Part shown: positions 8,044 to 19,633 of the stretch, piece after piece
Position numbering within the stretch: the stretch's first letter is position 1
Layout of the letters: each line of letters starts with the position of its first letter
Source of the DNA: a bacterium
GTDB lineage: Bacteria; Acidobacteriota; Thermoanaerobaculia; Multivoradales; J023
Assembly (NCBI GenBank): GCA_024226315.1
Contig: JAAELT010000473.1
Coordinates: 1 to 64,000 of the forward strand
Length of the DNA stretch: 64,000 bases
Direction of reading: 5' to 3'
Notes under the pieces: model-generated
What the model was told of the DNA's origin: nothing
The model's database searches: none
Seen by the model: the letters and a program-made list of their open reading frames with translations, nothing else
Program-made: the position numbers and the translations under genes

Positions 8044-9618
8044 ATGAGCATCAACGGCGTGCTCGAAGACCTGGCGCTGGCCGACGTCTTGCAGTTCGTC
8101 CACATCTCCCGGCGCACCGGCACGCTCTACCTGTGGCGGGAGGACGACCGGCGTGCCGAGATCGGGTTCCACGATGGCCACATCGTCAGCGCCTGGTCGC
8201 CCGGCCACCGCCGTCTCGGTGACCTGCTGACCGCCAGCGGGATCATCGACGAGGTGACCGTCGAGCGTGCGCTGCAGCGTCAGAAGGACGAAGAGGGGAG
8301 GCGGATCCTGGGGCAGATCCTGCTTGCCGACGGCGTGGTCACCCGCGACGACATCCACCGCGTGGTCAAGGAGCAGGTGCAGGCGACGATCTTCGATCTG
8401 CTGACCTGGCGCTACGGCAGCTTCCATTTCGAGATCGACGAGCTGCACCCGATCGACGGCATCGGGCTGGTGCCGGGCGAAGTGCTCGACGATCTCGACC
8501 TCAACACCCAGATGTTGCTGCTCGACGCCGCGCGCCTGTTCGACGACCAGCACCGGAAGGCCGAGCTCCCGGCCGCTGCTGACACGGATCTCGACCCGCT
8601 CGATCGCCGGCTGAAGCTCGCTGGCCTCGGCCGCACGTCGACCGCCGATGGCGGCACCGAGCGGGACCGCCCACCGCCGGGCCGCAAGGCACCGGAGCCG
8701 GTGCGCTGCCAGATCGTGAGTCAGGATCGCGGACTCCTCACCATGCTGCGCCAGGAGCTGCCCAGCGAGCTGGCGCGGGTCGTGCCGGTGCGTCCCCGCG
8801 AGGCCGGCAACCGGGTGCCGGGGGAGGGCACCTCGCCGATCGTGCTGTTCGATCTGCGTGCGGACGACGTCGAGCCAACCGACATCGCGTCGCTGGCCCG
8901 CACCCGTCCGGGTGCTGGCGTCGTCGCCGTCACCGGCTCGCGTGACGAGGCCCGGCGCGCTTACGAAGCCGGCGCGGTGGCGGTGTTCGAGGCCGGCGAT
9001 GAGGCGGTCATCGACTGTTGCCGCAACCTCGCTCGTGCCGCCGGCCACGCCCAGCCGCCAGGCCCCTTCGGGATCGATGGGGGAGGCTTCAGCCGATTCC
9101 GGCGGGTGGTTTTCGATGTCCGCTCGGGGCTGCATTCGGCAACCATGGCACTCAACCTGATGAACGTCATCTCGGAGTCGGTGGAGCGCGCGGTGCTGTT
9201 CCTGGTGCAGGGTGAAGATCTGACGGCGGTGGGCGCCTTTGGATTCTCGAGCTCCGGCGAGGGACTCGCCGGGCTGACCAGCGGCCTGCGGCTACGCCCC
9301 GAGCCCCGCTCCGTGCTCCGTCGCGCGCTCGACATCGCCAAGCCCCAATCTCTCGACTTCGACGACGCTCATCTCGGTCCCGAGCTCGAACCGCTCCTCG
9401 GCCGGCCGGCCTCCGGCCAGGTGGTGATCTTCCCGGTGCAGGGCGCCGAGCGCAACATCGCGCTGATCTACACCGACAACGGCACCCTCGACGAAGAGAT
9501 CCAGGACATCAAGATCCTGGAGCTGGCGACCTCCCAGGTCGGTGTGGCGTTCGAGGACGAGCTGCTGCGGCAGAAGCTGGGCGAAGAGGGGCTCGACGCG
9601 GTATTCGGGTCGGCATGA
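8044..9618 (+). CDS. DUF4388 (PatA-like) regulator with degenerate receiver and GAF-like C-terminus
   Basis: 524 residues. Residues 1-150 carry the DUF4388 signature: SINGVLEDLALADVLQFVHISRRTGTLYL, then a second half with ILGQILLADGVV and ATIFDLLTWRYGSFHFE. This is related to the N-terminus of the cyanobacterial regulator PatA. Residues about 220-340 look like a receiver-type fold (VRCQIVSQDRGLL, VLFDLRADDVE) without a clear phosphoacceptor set. Residues about 350-520 resemble a GAF-type sensory fold (AVLFLVQGEDLTAVGAFGF, VVIFPVQGAERNIALIYTDNG). It is probably a cytoplasmic signalling adaptor. Its stop overlaps the ATG of the broken GMC oxidoreductase as ATGA. Confidence 0.72.
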   Translation: MSINGVLEDLALADVLQFVHISRRTGTLYLWREDDRRAEIGFHDGHIVSAWSPGHRRLGDLLTASGIIDEVTVERALQRQKDEEGRRILGQILLADGVVTRDDIHRVVKEQVQATIFDLLTWRYGSFHFEIDELHPIDGIGLVPGEVLDDLDLNTQMLLLDAARLFDDQHRKAELPAAADTDLDPLDRRLKLAGLGRTSTADGGTERDRPPPGRKAPEPVRCQIVSQDRGLLTMLRQELPSELARVVPVRPREAGNRVPGEGTSPIVLFDLRADDVEPTDIASLARTRPGAGVVAVTGSRDEARRAYEAGAVAVFEAGDEAVIDCCRNLARAAGHAQPPGPFGIDGGGFSRFRRVVFDVRSGLHSATMALNLMNVISESVERAVLFLVQGEDLTAVGAFGFSSSGEGLAGLTSGLRLRPEPRSVLRRALDIAKPQSLDFDDAHLGPELEPLLGRPASGQVVIFPVQGAERNIALIYTDNGTLDEEIQDIKILELATSQVGVAFEDELLRQKLGEEGLDAVFGSA

Positions 9619-9777
9619 GTGTCGTGGACGGGCCGACACCACGGTACGACTACATCATCGTCGGAGCCGGCTCGGCCGGCTGCGTACTGGCGAACCGGTT
9701 GAGCGACGAACGGCGCCACCAACGCCCCGACGATCGCCATCGCGGAGAAGGTCGCGGATTTGATTCGGGACAGCTAG
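9615..9777 (+). pseudogene. GMC oxidoreductase reduced to its two ends by an internal deletion
   Basis: The ATG at 9615 overlaps the stop of the upstream gene. The first 33 codons give the GMC family opening PRYDYIIVGAGSAGCVLANRLSDE (FAD-binding GxGxxG). A few bases later, in a different frame, TNAPTIAIAEKVADLIRDS ends at TAG 9775-9777. TNAPTIxIAEKxADLI is the standard C-terminal block of the same family. About 500 codons between the two ends are missing and the junction shifts frame, so no working enzyme can be made. An assembly collapse is the main alternative. Confidence 0.75.
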
Positions 9778-9809
9778 AAACGACTTCCTGTGTTTTTGCG
9801 GTGCCAGAA

Positions 9810-9877
9810 ATCCACCGGAGAAACCTCCGGCGGATCTCATGGTGTCGGAAATCCTCCGGACGAACTTCCCGGAGGAT
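9810..9877. repeat. Two similar hairpins at the 3' end of the RHS gene
   Basis: Hairpin one (9810-9835) pairs ATCCACCGGAG with CTCCGGCGGAT with one mismatch. Hairpin two (9851-9877) pairs ATCCTCCGG with CCGGAGGAT perfectly. Both begin with GAAATCC and share CCGGAG, so they look like two diverged copies of one element. They lie between the pseudogene and the RHS stop and could terminate either transcript. Confidence 0.5.
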
Positions 9878-9894
9878 CGATCGTCGCTCTATCG

Positions 9895-12800
9895 CTACTC
9901 CGGAGGCAAGAAGAGGTCCTCCTCGAGCGCGGCCAGCTTCTCCCTGATCCGTGCCTGCTCATCCGCCAGATCGTTGCGCGCCTGCTCGAGTTTGTCGAAC
10001 TCCTTCGGATCGTCGAAGTTGTGGCGGTTGTACCCGGACAGACGACGGTTCAGCTTGTTGAGCTTGAGCTGGTTCTTGCCGAGCCGACTCTGCAGAGTCG
10101 ACTTCATCGCCTCGCGGTCGGGATTGGTTTCATTGGTCGCCCGCCGGACCTGGTTCTCGGCGAGTCGCATCGGCCCGCCCACCAGAAAGCCCAGGGTGCT
10201 GTTCTCGCCAGTGGCGGCCTGGACCCCGGTATCGGCGACCTTGACGATGGTCAGGGGCAGGGCCGCGCCCGAGCCCATGAAGGTCAAGAACGAAAGGGCA
10301 GCCGAAGTGGCACCGCCCTTGACGTCGCCCTGCGCCAGCTGACCGGCCGCCAGCACTCCTCCCAGGCCGCCGGCCGTGACTCTAGCGGCCTGCCCCAGGG
10401 CCTTGGCCGCCGCGTCCGAGGAGGCGCCCGGCAACCTGGAGAACAGGTGCTCTCTGCCCTCGACGGCGAGCTTCATGCCACCCACCGCCAAGACGGCGTC
10501 CTTGTCGTTGGGCTCCAGACCGGTGGGGTCGACGAGCCGGACGGGATTGTTTTCCGCATAAGCGTACAGGCTCCAGGCGCCCATCGAGCGCACCGGATCC
10601 ACTTGCAGGAACCTGGCGCTGAGCGGGAAGTAGGTGCGAGCCCGCATGTAGGTGGTGTCGCCGTCGTCCTCGTGACCGCTGAACCCCACGGTGCGCTCTC
10701 CCGAGCCGCCAGCGGTGATCTTCAGCCCGAACGGCTGGTAGTGGGCTTGCTTCGTGGCCACCTGGGGGCTGGTAATCAGGCGCGCGCTGCCGATCTGGTC
10801 CTCGTGGTACTGACGAGTCACTCCGCTCGGCCACTCCTTGGACGAGATCCGGCGGGCGCCGGCGTAGAGGTACTCCCGGCGCAGCTGGATCGAGGGACTG
10901 ATGCCGGCGAACTCGCGCACCACACGAGGTCCGTCCCGTAGGGTCCAGATCAGCTCGGTTCCCGGAAGGGTCGAGTCCAGGTGCATGACCCGCAGGTCGT
11001 CGTGGTCGTAGACGGCGAGCTGGCTGCCGCTGGGCGGGTTGAACGCCGCCATCTTGTCGAGCTCGTCGTAGACCGCGGTGACGGCGCCCCCGGCGCCGCT
11101 CGTCCAGTTGCCGAAGGCGTCGTAGGTCGTGTCGCCGATCAGGTGATTGCTGGTCGGATCGATCGTGCCGGTGCCCAGACGGTGATTGTCGAAGTTGTCG
11201 TATTGGTAATTGTAGGCGTTGCCCTGGACGGTGGCGGTCACCAGCCGGTCCTTTTCGTCGTAACGGAACGAATCGCCGCCCATGGCGTAGAGGTTGCCCG
11301 CGTAGTCATAGGTCAAGGCCCCCAGGTTCAGACGGCTCGTGGTGCCGCGGGCGAGATCGACGGCTGAGATCCGTGGCATACCCTGGGCGACGTTGAACCG
11401 ATCGGTGCCGCCGGCACTGCCGTGGTGCTGAATCTCGTAGACCAGCCCACTGGCGTGGTAGCGGAGCGTGGTGCCGAGCGATTCGCTATCGACCCGAGTC
11501 AGGTAGAAACCCTTGGAGTACTGTTGGGTGACGTCGCGGGAGGGCGAGGGCTGACTCTGGCCCACCGAGTCCGGGTAGGTGATGGTGGTCACGTTGCTCA
11601 GGCCGTCCAAGTCGTAGCCCCAGCCTTGGACGAAGTTGGTCAGGCCGCTCGGATTGCCCACGTCGGGAATCCACTGTACGCCGGTCGTGCGATCGGTGCG
11701 TCTGCCCGCGGCGTCGTAGAAGAAGGTCGAGCTGGCCCGCCAGTTGCCGCTGGCGCCGACGCCGCTGGTGGCCGCGCCTCGGTAGTTGTTGCGCACCGCC
11801 ATGGTGAGCTGCCCATTCGCGCCGCCCGCCGCGCCGTAGGCGAAGCTCTTGACCAGCCGGTTGTCGACCCGGATCTCGGTCATCCGTCCCAGCGAGTCGT
11901 AGGCCGGTCGCGTGACCCGGCCCGCCTCCGTGCGCTTGCGAGGCTGGCCCCGGGTGTTGAAGTCCTCGAAGTCCGAAAGGCTCCGCTCCGGGAGGTTCTC
12001 CCGAGTCATGAAGCTGCGGCCGTCGTAGAACCAGTTGCGGGCCTGGGTGACGGTGCCGCCGGGCTCGGGATTGCTCCGGGTGGCGCGGGTGCGGTTGCCC
12101 TGAGGGTCGTAGAAGAACGTGGTGGTGATGTATTTGCCAGTGTCCTCGTCGACCGGGCGCTTGACGCTGGTCGTCCGCCCACGAAAGTCGCGGATGGTGG
12201 TGGTCTCGGCACGCTCGAGGTGAGCTGGGCAGATACCCGAAGCGCCGGGATTGTCCGTGGTCGTGCGGATGCAGGTGCGGGCTCTGGTCTTGCGCACCCC
12301 GGCGTAGATGTTGTTGAGCTTGCTGTTGTCCGGGTTGGTCTGCTTCTCGACGCGGCCACGGATGTCGACCTCGAAAGTGGTCTTGCGGTTGGCGTTGTCG
12401 AGCGCGCTCACCTTTAAGACCTCGCCGCCCGGGTGATAGCTCACCGTGCGGCTCACGGTGGTGCTGTCGTACTTCGGCAGGATCTCTTCGCGCAGCCGGC
12501 CGAGGCCGTCGTACTTCGCCGTGTAGGTGCGGATCGGGGCAGGCGGGGTGCCGCCGGGCAAGGTGCCCCTGGTGTAGACGTTCTCGGTCAACTGCCAGCG
12601 GCCGCCGACGTGCTGGTACTGGAACCTGCGGCTGGCCGACAGCGCCTGATCGCTGGTGATCCACTCGGTGCGCCCCATCGGGTCGTAGAGGTAGCTGAGT
12701 ACCTCGCCCGAATCCAGGGTCTCGCTCTCTGTCCAGCCCGTTCCTATGTCGACGTCACGCCGCACCTCGTAGACGGTGGCGCCGAGCACGCGTTTCTCCT

Positions 12801-15249
12801 TCAGGAACCCGAAGGCATGGGTGTAGTCCATCAGGTAGTCCTGCTGCGCGGCCCCCCAGGCGCTACCGTTGTTGCACCAACCGTTGTCCATGGGCATGGT
12901 GCCCGGATAGGTGTCGGCGCCGAAGAACCGCTGCAGGTCGAGCTCGCCCTGGCCGTTGACCGCGTGCTTGACCACGAGGTCTTGCGAGCCGCGGTTCGCC
13001 GGCAGATTGCCGGGATTGATCTGAGTCGTGACCCAGGTGCGATCGAAGGTCTTGTGGCCCTGACTGGCGTGGAAACAGGCTTCGCCGCCGGCGTACACGC
13101 CATCTTCCTCGGTCCAGAGCTCTCGGTAGGTCTCGAGCAGCCAGGTGGTCGGCACGGTGATGTTCTGCTTGATGGAATGGTCGGGATTCAGTTCCAGAGT
13201 GCCGACGCCGTCGTTGTAGTTCTGGAACTTGTTCTGCACGATCGAGCCGTTGCCGCCGCTCGCGAAGTTGCTGCGGGAGACGGTGGAGCGGTAGTGGCCG
13301 AGGCCGTCGAAGTCGGCGTTGTCGAGTTGAACAAAACGGTCACCGTCGGTGGGGTAGATGGTGCGCCGTCGTTTCAGCCGGCTGTCGCGCAGACACTCGC
13401 CCGAATAGGGCTTGCACTGTCCCGCGAGGGCGACCTCGTACTGGGCATAGGCTTCCTCACGCTTCTCGCAGCTTGCATCCAGGTTCAGGTCTTCGACCCG
13501 GTCGCCGGCCTGGTCGGCGCCGAAGAGCATGTCGAAGCCGACGGCCGGGCCGGAGGCGATGTCCCAGGGACACGAGTAGAGCTCGGTCGAGAGGTGCAGG
13601 TTGGGATCCCCGGGCAGCGGATTGATGGCGCTCGGCGTGCGGCTGATCATCATGTTGCGCTCGGCGTGAGTGCGGCCGCTCTCGAGGCGACCTTTGCCGT
13701 CGCAGCCCGGCATGCCCACGGCGCACTTGTCCGAGAACGGATAGATGTTGAAGTAGTGGACCGCCACCGACGACAGGTCGCTCTGGTTGTTGAAGTTCTG
13801 GTGGTCGGTCCAGATCGCCACCACCTGCTCCGACCACGGTCGAACCTGGGAGAAGTTGTTCGGCTCGTGGACCTGGCAGATGCCCGCGGGAGTGTCCGGC
13901 GTTCTCTGGATCTGACGCAGGAAGCGCTTGCGCGCCAGCGTCCCGGCCGCGTCGGTCACCGTGCGCTCCGACACCGCGGCGTGGGTGCCGGCGTTGATCG
14001 GGCCACCCCGGCAATCGGGAGGGCTGTCCCACATCTGGTTGTACTCGTAGGAGATCGTGCCGCCGGTGGGAAGCAGCGCGCTTTCCAACTGCACGTCGTC
14101 GGTCAAGGTGGTGTCGTAGTCGAAAGTGAAGCGCTTGCCGTCGGGCTGCTCGATCCAGTCGAGCCGCGGCCGGCTTGCACGCACGTCGATCTGACAATTG
14201 ACGGCGAGCACGCCGTGCCAAGAGCTGACCGGCGGTCTATCCACCATGTGGTCGAGGGTGTAGGAGAGCTCGTAGATGCGCTCGCCGCCGCCGAAGCCGG
14301 GCAGGCGCACCTTCTTGGCCACCATCGGCTGCTCAGCGGTGCGTCCCGGCCAGTCGACGAACCCCACCAGCGTCTCGCGCCACGGGTTGCCGCCGTCTTC
14401 CTGGTCGAAGATCCGCCAGCCGCCCTGAAAGGTCTGGCCGTCGATCGTCACCTGGTTGAGGTAGCGGATCTGGAGCTTGTTGCCGTAGGGATCGACGATT
14501 CGCCACAGCCGCCAGCGGTCGGGCATGGTCTTGTGGGGTGAGGAGAAGCGGATGAACAGGCTCTTGACGCCGTTCGGAGCATCCACCCAGCGTTTGTTGT
14601 CCGCGACCTTGCGGATCCGCAGGAAGCTGCCGTCGCGGGCGTAGAGATAGGTCGCGTCCTCGTGCGCCGGGTCGTTGCGATTCACGTCGCCGTGCAGCTC
14701 GCGCCAGAACTCGTGGCGGGTGCCGTTGGCGTCGATGTAGACGTAGCGGGGCGAAGGATCGACCCACTTCTCGAACAGGAAGGGATCGGTCTGGTCGCAG
14801 CTCGGTGGGCCGCCGTCGAAGAAGCGCGGCTCGATCAGGCGGCCGAGATGAAAGGCCCAGCCCCAGCCCAGATTGAACGCTGCGTCCGGATACTCGGCGG
14901 CCAGCGGCCGCGATGGTGTGGGTGGGGGTTCGTCCGGGTACAAGCCCATGTTGCGCCGGCTCCACAGCGAGCTGTTGAAGACTGCCTTGAGCTCGTAGGA
15001 CAGCGCCCCCCGCACCTTCTGGGGACCACCGATTGGCACCCCGAAGGTCAGGTTGCCGGTGCGCAGGTCCACGCTGTCCACGTCGCCGACGCTGAACACC
15101 GTGCGCGCGTCGAAGCTGGTGACGCGCAGAGTGCCGAGCTTGTTGTCCCCCAGCGGATCGTCGTTCTGTGCGCCGGCGAAGGGCGCGACCAGGACTGCGA
15201 GCAGAATCGCCGTCCAGGTCCGTGCTGCGATGGATCGATGTCGTCTCAT
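9895..15249 (-). CDS. Secreted RHS/YD-repeat protein
   Basis: 1,784 residues from ATG at 15249, with AAAGGGGAA as ribosome binding site. A signal peptide is clear (RRHRSIAARTWTAILLAVLVAPFAGAQ). The N-terminal half resembles a shell domain with many aromatic and Cys residues. The middle holds YD-type repeats such as YDGLGRLREE, YDSLGRMTEI, YDYAGNLYAM and YDAFGNWTSG. The RHS core signature is present near 1530-1600 (YQPFG, YMRARTYFPLSARFLQVDPV, YAYAENNPVRLVDPTGL). After the core, about 190 residues form an Ala/Gly-rich hydrophobic stretch and a charged coiled coil ending EEDLFLPPE. That is not a recognised toxin, and no immunity gene follows. RHS proteins form cocoons that carry a C-terminal payload; here the function is unknown. 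Confidence 0.85.
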   Translation of the reverse strand: MRRHRSIAARTWTAILLAVLVAPFAGAQNDDPLGDNKLGTLRVTSFDARTVFSVGDVDSVDLRTGNLTFGVPIGGPQKVRGALSYELKAVFNSSLWSRRNMGLYPDEPPPTPSRPLAAEYPDAAFNLGWGWAFHLGRLIEPRFFDGGPPSCDQTDPFLFEKWVDPSPRYVYIDANGTRHEFWRELHGDVNRNDPAHEDATYLYARDGSFLRIRKVADNKRWVDAPNGVKSLFIRFSSPHKTMPDRWRLWRIVDPYGNKLQIRYLNQVTIDGQTFQGGWRIFDQEDGGNPWRETLVGFVDWPGRTAEQPMVAKKVRLPGFGGGERIYELSYTLDHMVDRPPVSSWHGVLAVNCQIDVRASRPRLDWIEQPDGKRFTFDYDTTLTDDVQLESALLPTGGTISYEYNQMWDSPPDCRGGPINAGTHAAVSERTVTDAAGTLARKRFLRQIQRTPDTPAGICQVHEPNNFSQVRPWSEQVVAIWTDHQNFNNQSDLSSVAVHYFNIYPFSDKCAVGMPGCDGKGRLESGRTHAERNMMISRTPSAINPLPGDPNLHLSTELYSCPWDIASGPAVGFDMLFGADQAGDRVEDLNLDASCEKREEAYAQYEVALAGQCKPYSGECLRDSRLKRRRTIYPTDGDRFVQLDNADFDGLGHYRSTVSRSNFASGGNGSIVQNKFQNYNDGVGTLELNPDHSIKQNITVPTTWLLETYRELWTEEDGVYAGGEACFHASQGHKTFDRTWVTTQINPGNLPANRGSQDLVVKHAVNGQGELDLQRFFGADTYPGTMPMDNGWCNNGSAWGAAQQDYLMDYTHAFGFLKEKRVLGATVYEVRRDVDIGTGWTESETLDSGEVLSYLYDPMGRTEWITSDQALSASRRFQYQHVGGRWQLTENVYTRGTLPGGTPPAPIRTYTAKYDGLGRLREEILPKYDSTTVSRTVSYHPGGEVLKVSALDNANRKTTFEVDIRGRVEKQTNPDNSKLNNIYAGVRKTRARTCIRTTTDNPGASGICPAHLERAETTTIRDFRGRTTSVKRPVDEDTGKYITTTFFYDPQGNRTRATRSNPEPGGTVTQARNWFYDGRSFMTRENLPERSLSDFEDFNTRGQPRKRTEAGRVTRPAYDSLGRMTEIRVDNRLVKSFAYGAAGGANGQLTMAVRNNYRGAATSGVGASGNWRASSTFFYDAAGRRTDRTTGVQWIPDVGNPSGLTNFVQGWGYDLDGLSNVTTITYPDSVGQSQPSPSRDVTQQYSKGFYLTRVDSESLGTTLRYHASGLVYEIQHHGSAGGTDRFNVAQGMPRISAVDLARGTTSRLNLGALTYDYAGNLYAMGGDSFRYDEKDRLVTATVQGNAYNYQYDNFDNHRLGTGTIDPTSNHLIGDTTYDAFGNWTSGAGGAVTAVYDELDKMAAFNPPSGSQLAVYDHDDLRVMHLDSTLPGTELIWTLRDGPRVVREFAGISPSIQLRREYLYAGARRISSKEWPSGVTRQYHEDQIGSARLITSPQVATKQAHYQPFGLKITAGGSGERTVGFSGHEDDGDTTYMRARTYFPLSARFLQVDPVRSMGAWSLYAYAENNPVRLVDPTGLEPNDKDAVLAVGGMKLAVEGREHLFSRLPGASSDAAAKALGQAARVTAGGLGGVLAAGQLAQGDVKGGATSAALSFLTFMGSGAALPLTIVKVADTGVQAATGENSTLGFLVGGPMRLAENQVRRATNETNPDREAMKSTLQSRLGKNQLKLNKLNRRLSGYNRHNFDDPKEFDKLEQARNDLADEQARIREKLAALEEDLFLPPE

Positions 15250-15373
15250 GATGTGTTCCCCTTTGCGGATGACGGGCGCGCACGTCGCCCGGTATGGAGC
15301 CGGCCCGCGTGACTGCTTGGTGTGACTCTCTCGGCGGATCGAGTGCGGGGCCGGCGGTTGACATGGCCATAAA

Positions 15374-15390
15374 GGCAAGCCGTGTGCCAA
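15374..15390 (-). promoter_or_regulatory. Sigma-54-like -24/-12 promoter of the RHS gene
   Basis: On the minus strand the site reads TTGGCACACGGCTTGCC. It has the invariant GG and GC separated by ten bases and matches the consensus TGGCACG-N4-TTGC at all but one position. The predicted start is about 113 bases before the RHS ATG. The same arrangement occurs before the secreted protein at 43919-47797. Confidence 0.5.
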
Positions 15391-15602
15391 GTGCCGTGCA
15401 GCGCCACCCACGACCATCCGCAAGCGAATCGCAGGAAGCCCTCGACTCGCGGGAGGCTTCACGCAAGTCCCTGATAGGAAGGGGCTTGGTTGTCGTCTCA
15501 GAGCCGGAGCTCTGGTCCGAGAGAGCGAACGAGCGCCGCCCGGCAGCGAAATCAGAGAGGGTCTACAGCACCGACTCGCGCCGTGTCAGCCGGTTCACTC
15601 TC

Positions 15603-15617
15603 TGAGCCGGCGGCTCA
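15603..15617 (-). terminator. Short hairpin after the dehydratase gene
   Basis: TGAGCC and GGCTCA pair around GGC, about 30 bases past the stop of the minus-strand dehydratase. There is no T-run, so it is a weak candidate. Confidence 0.35.
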
Positions 15618-15647
15618 AGATCTGGGCGGCGCCGGATGGAGGCGCCG

Positions 15648-16622
15648 TCAGCCAGACGCCCAGGGCAGCTTGCCCAGATCGACGTTGCCGCCCGACAGGA
15701 TGATGCCGACCCTCAGGCCCTCGACGTCGATCGCGCCCGCGTGCACCGCCGCGAAAGGCACGGCGCCGGAGGGCTCGACGACGATCTTCATCCGCTCCCA
15801 GATCAGTCGCATGGCGTCGACGATGGACTCCTCGTCGACGGTGACGATCGAGTGCAGGTGGTTTTTCAGGACGCCGAAGGTCAGGTCGGACAGCGCGGTC
15901 TGCAGGCCGTCGGCGAGGGTCCGGGGTGGCGTGACGGGGGGTTGGCGGTCGCCGGTCTCGAGCGAGCGGAAGGCGTCGTCGGCTTCCTTTGGCTCGACGC
16001 CGACGACGCGGGTGTCGGGCGAGAAATGGTACGCGGCGAGAGCGGTGCCGCTGGCGAGCCCGCCGCCACCGACCGGCATCAGGATGAGATCGAGCGACGG
16101 CACGTCTTCGATCAGCTCCTTGGCGGCGGTCGCCTGGCCGGCGATAATGTCGCGGTGGTCGTACGGGTGGACGAGGGTGGCGCCGGTTTCCTCGATCACC
16201 TGCGCCACCGTCGCCTCACGCGCCTCGAGCGTCTGATCGCAGAGCACGACCTCCGCGCCGTAGCCGCGTACCGCCGCCAGCTTGACCGCCGGTGCGGTCT
16301 TGGGCATGACGATGCGCGCCCGAGTGCCGGCGATGTGCGCCGCCAAGGCCAGGGCCTGGGCGTGGTTGCCCGAGGAGTGGGTGGTGACGCCGCGCTCGAG
16401 CTGTTCCGGGCTCAGCCGTGAGACGGCGTTGAAGGCGCCGCGGAACTTGAAGGCGCCGACCTTCTGGAAGTTCTCGCACTTGAAGAACAGCTCGGCGCCG
16501 AAGCGGCGATCGAAGGTGCTCGAGCGCAGCACAGGGGTGCGGTGGGCGTGCCCCCGGATGCGCTCGTGGGCCTCTTCGATCTCCCGCCTCGAGAGCAGGA
16601 CGTCGGTTTCGCTCTCCGGCAC
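15648..16622 (-). CDS. Serine/threonine dehydratase or serine racemase family PLP enzyme
   Basis: 324 residues from GTG at 16622, four bases after the upstream M16 gene. The PLP lysine is Lys59 in AFKFRGA. The phosphate-binding loop is PVGGGGLASGTA, and SSGNHAQALA is the substrate-side motif of fold-type II PLP enzymes. The length fits the short class lacking the ACT regulatory domain of biosynthetic IlvA, so it is a catabolic threonine/serine dehydratase or serine racemase. Sequence alone cannot decide between deamination to 2-oxo acid plus ammonia and racemisation. It is the last gene of an operon with two M16 peptidase genes, so it may process amino acids released by peptide digestion. Confidence 0.82.
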   Translation of the reverse strand: MPESETDVLLSRREIEEAHERIRGHAHRTPVLRSSTFDRRFGAELFFKCENFQKVGAFKFRGAFNAVSRLSPEQLERGVTTHSSGNHAQALALAAHIAGTRARIVMPKTAPAVKLAAVRGYGAEVVLCDQTLEAREATVAQVIEETGATLVHPYDHRDIIAGQATAAKELIEDVPSLDLILMPVGGGGLASGTALAAYHFSPDTRVVGVEPKEADDAFRSLETGDRQPPVTPPRTLADGLQTALSDLTFGVLKNHLHSIVTVDEESIVDAMRLIWERMKIVVEPSGAVPFAAVHAGAIDVEGLRVGIILSGGNVDLGKLPWASG

Positions 16623-16626
16623 GGTT

Positions 16627-19493
<2,867 letters not shown>

Positions 19494-19547
19494 GGGGAAC
19501 CTCCTCGGGGATCGGGGGACGGGGGGGGCGGGATGGCGATCAAACGC

Positions 19548-19562
19548 GGCTGGCAGCCAGCC
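19548..19562. promoter_or_regulatory. 15-bp palindrome before the M16 operon
   Basis: GGCTGGC-A-GCCAGCC is perfectly symmetric. It lies between the stop of the PAS-GGDEF-EAL gene and the start of the M16 operon on the same strand. It could terminate the first or be an operator for the second. Confidence 0.35.
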
Positions 19563-19633
19563 GGGAGCCGCTAGGTTACATCAAGTCGGAGCGGGCGAGC
19601 CATCGTCTCGCCCCCGGCACCCAGCGATTCAGC

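Larger units (their letters stand above)
15250..15647. other. 398-bp intergenic region upstream of the RHS gene
   Basis: It holds the RHS 5' leader (about 115 bases), the sigma-54-like promoter at 15374-15390 and a hairpin at 15603-15617. A dyad, CAGAG and CTCTG around CCGGAG, lies near 15498-15513. No supported gene was found. Confidence 0.6.

Noticed and set aside
12433..14541. A 702-codon open frame on the plus strand inside the RHS gene
   Set aside because: It is antisense to a clear signal-peptide RHS protein with YD repeats; the translation has no family features and reflects GC-rich codon bias.
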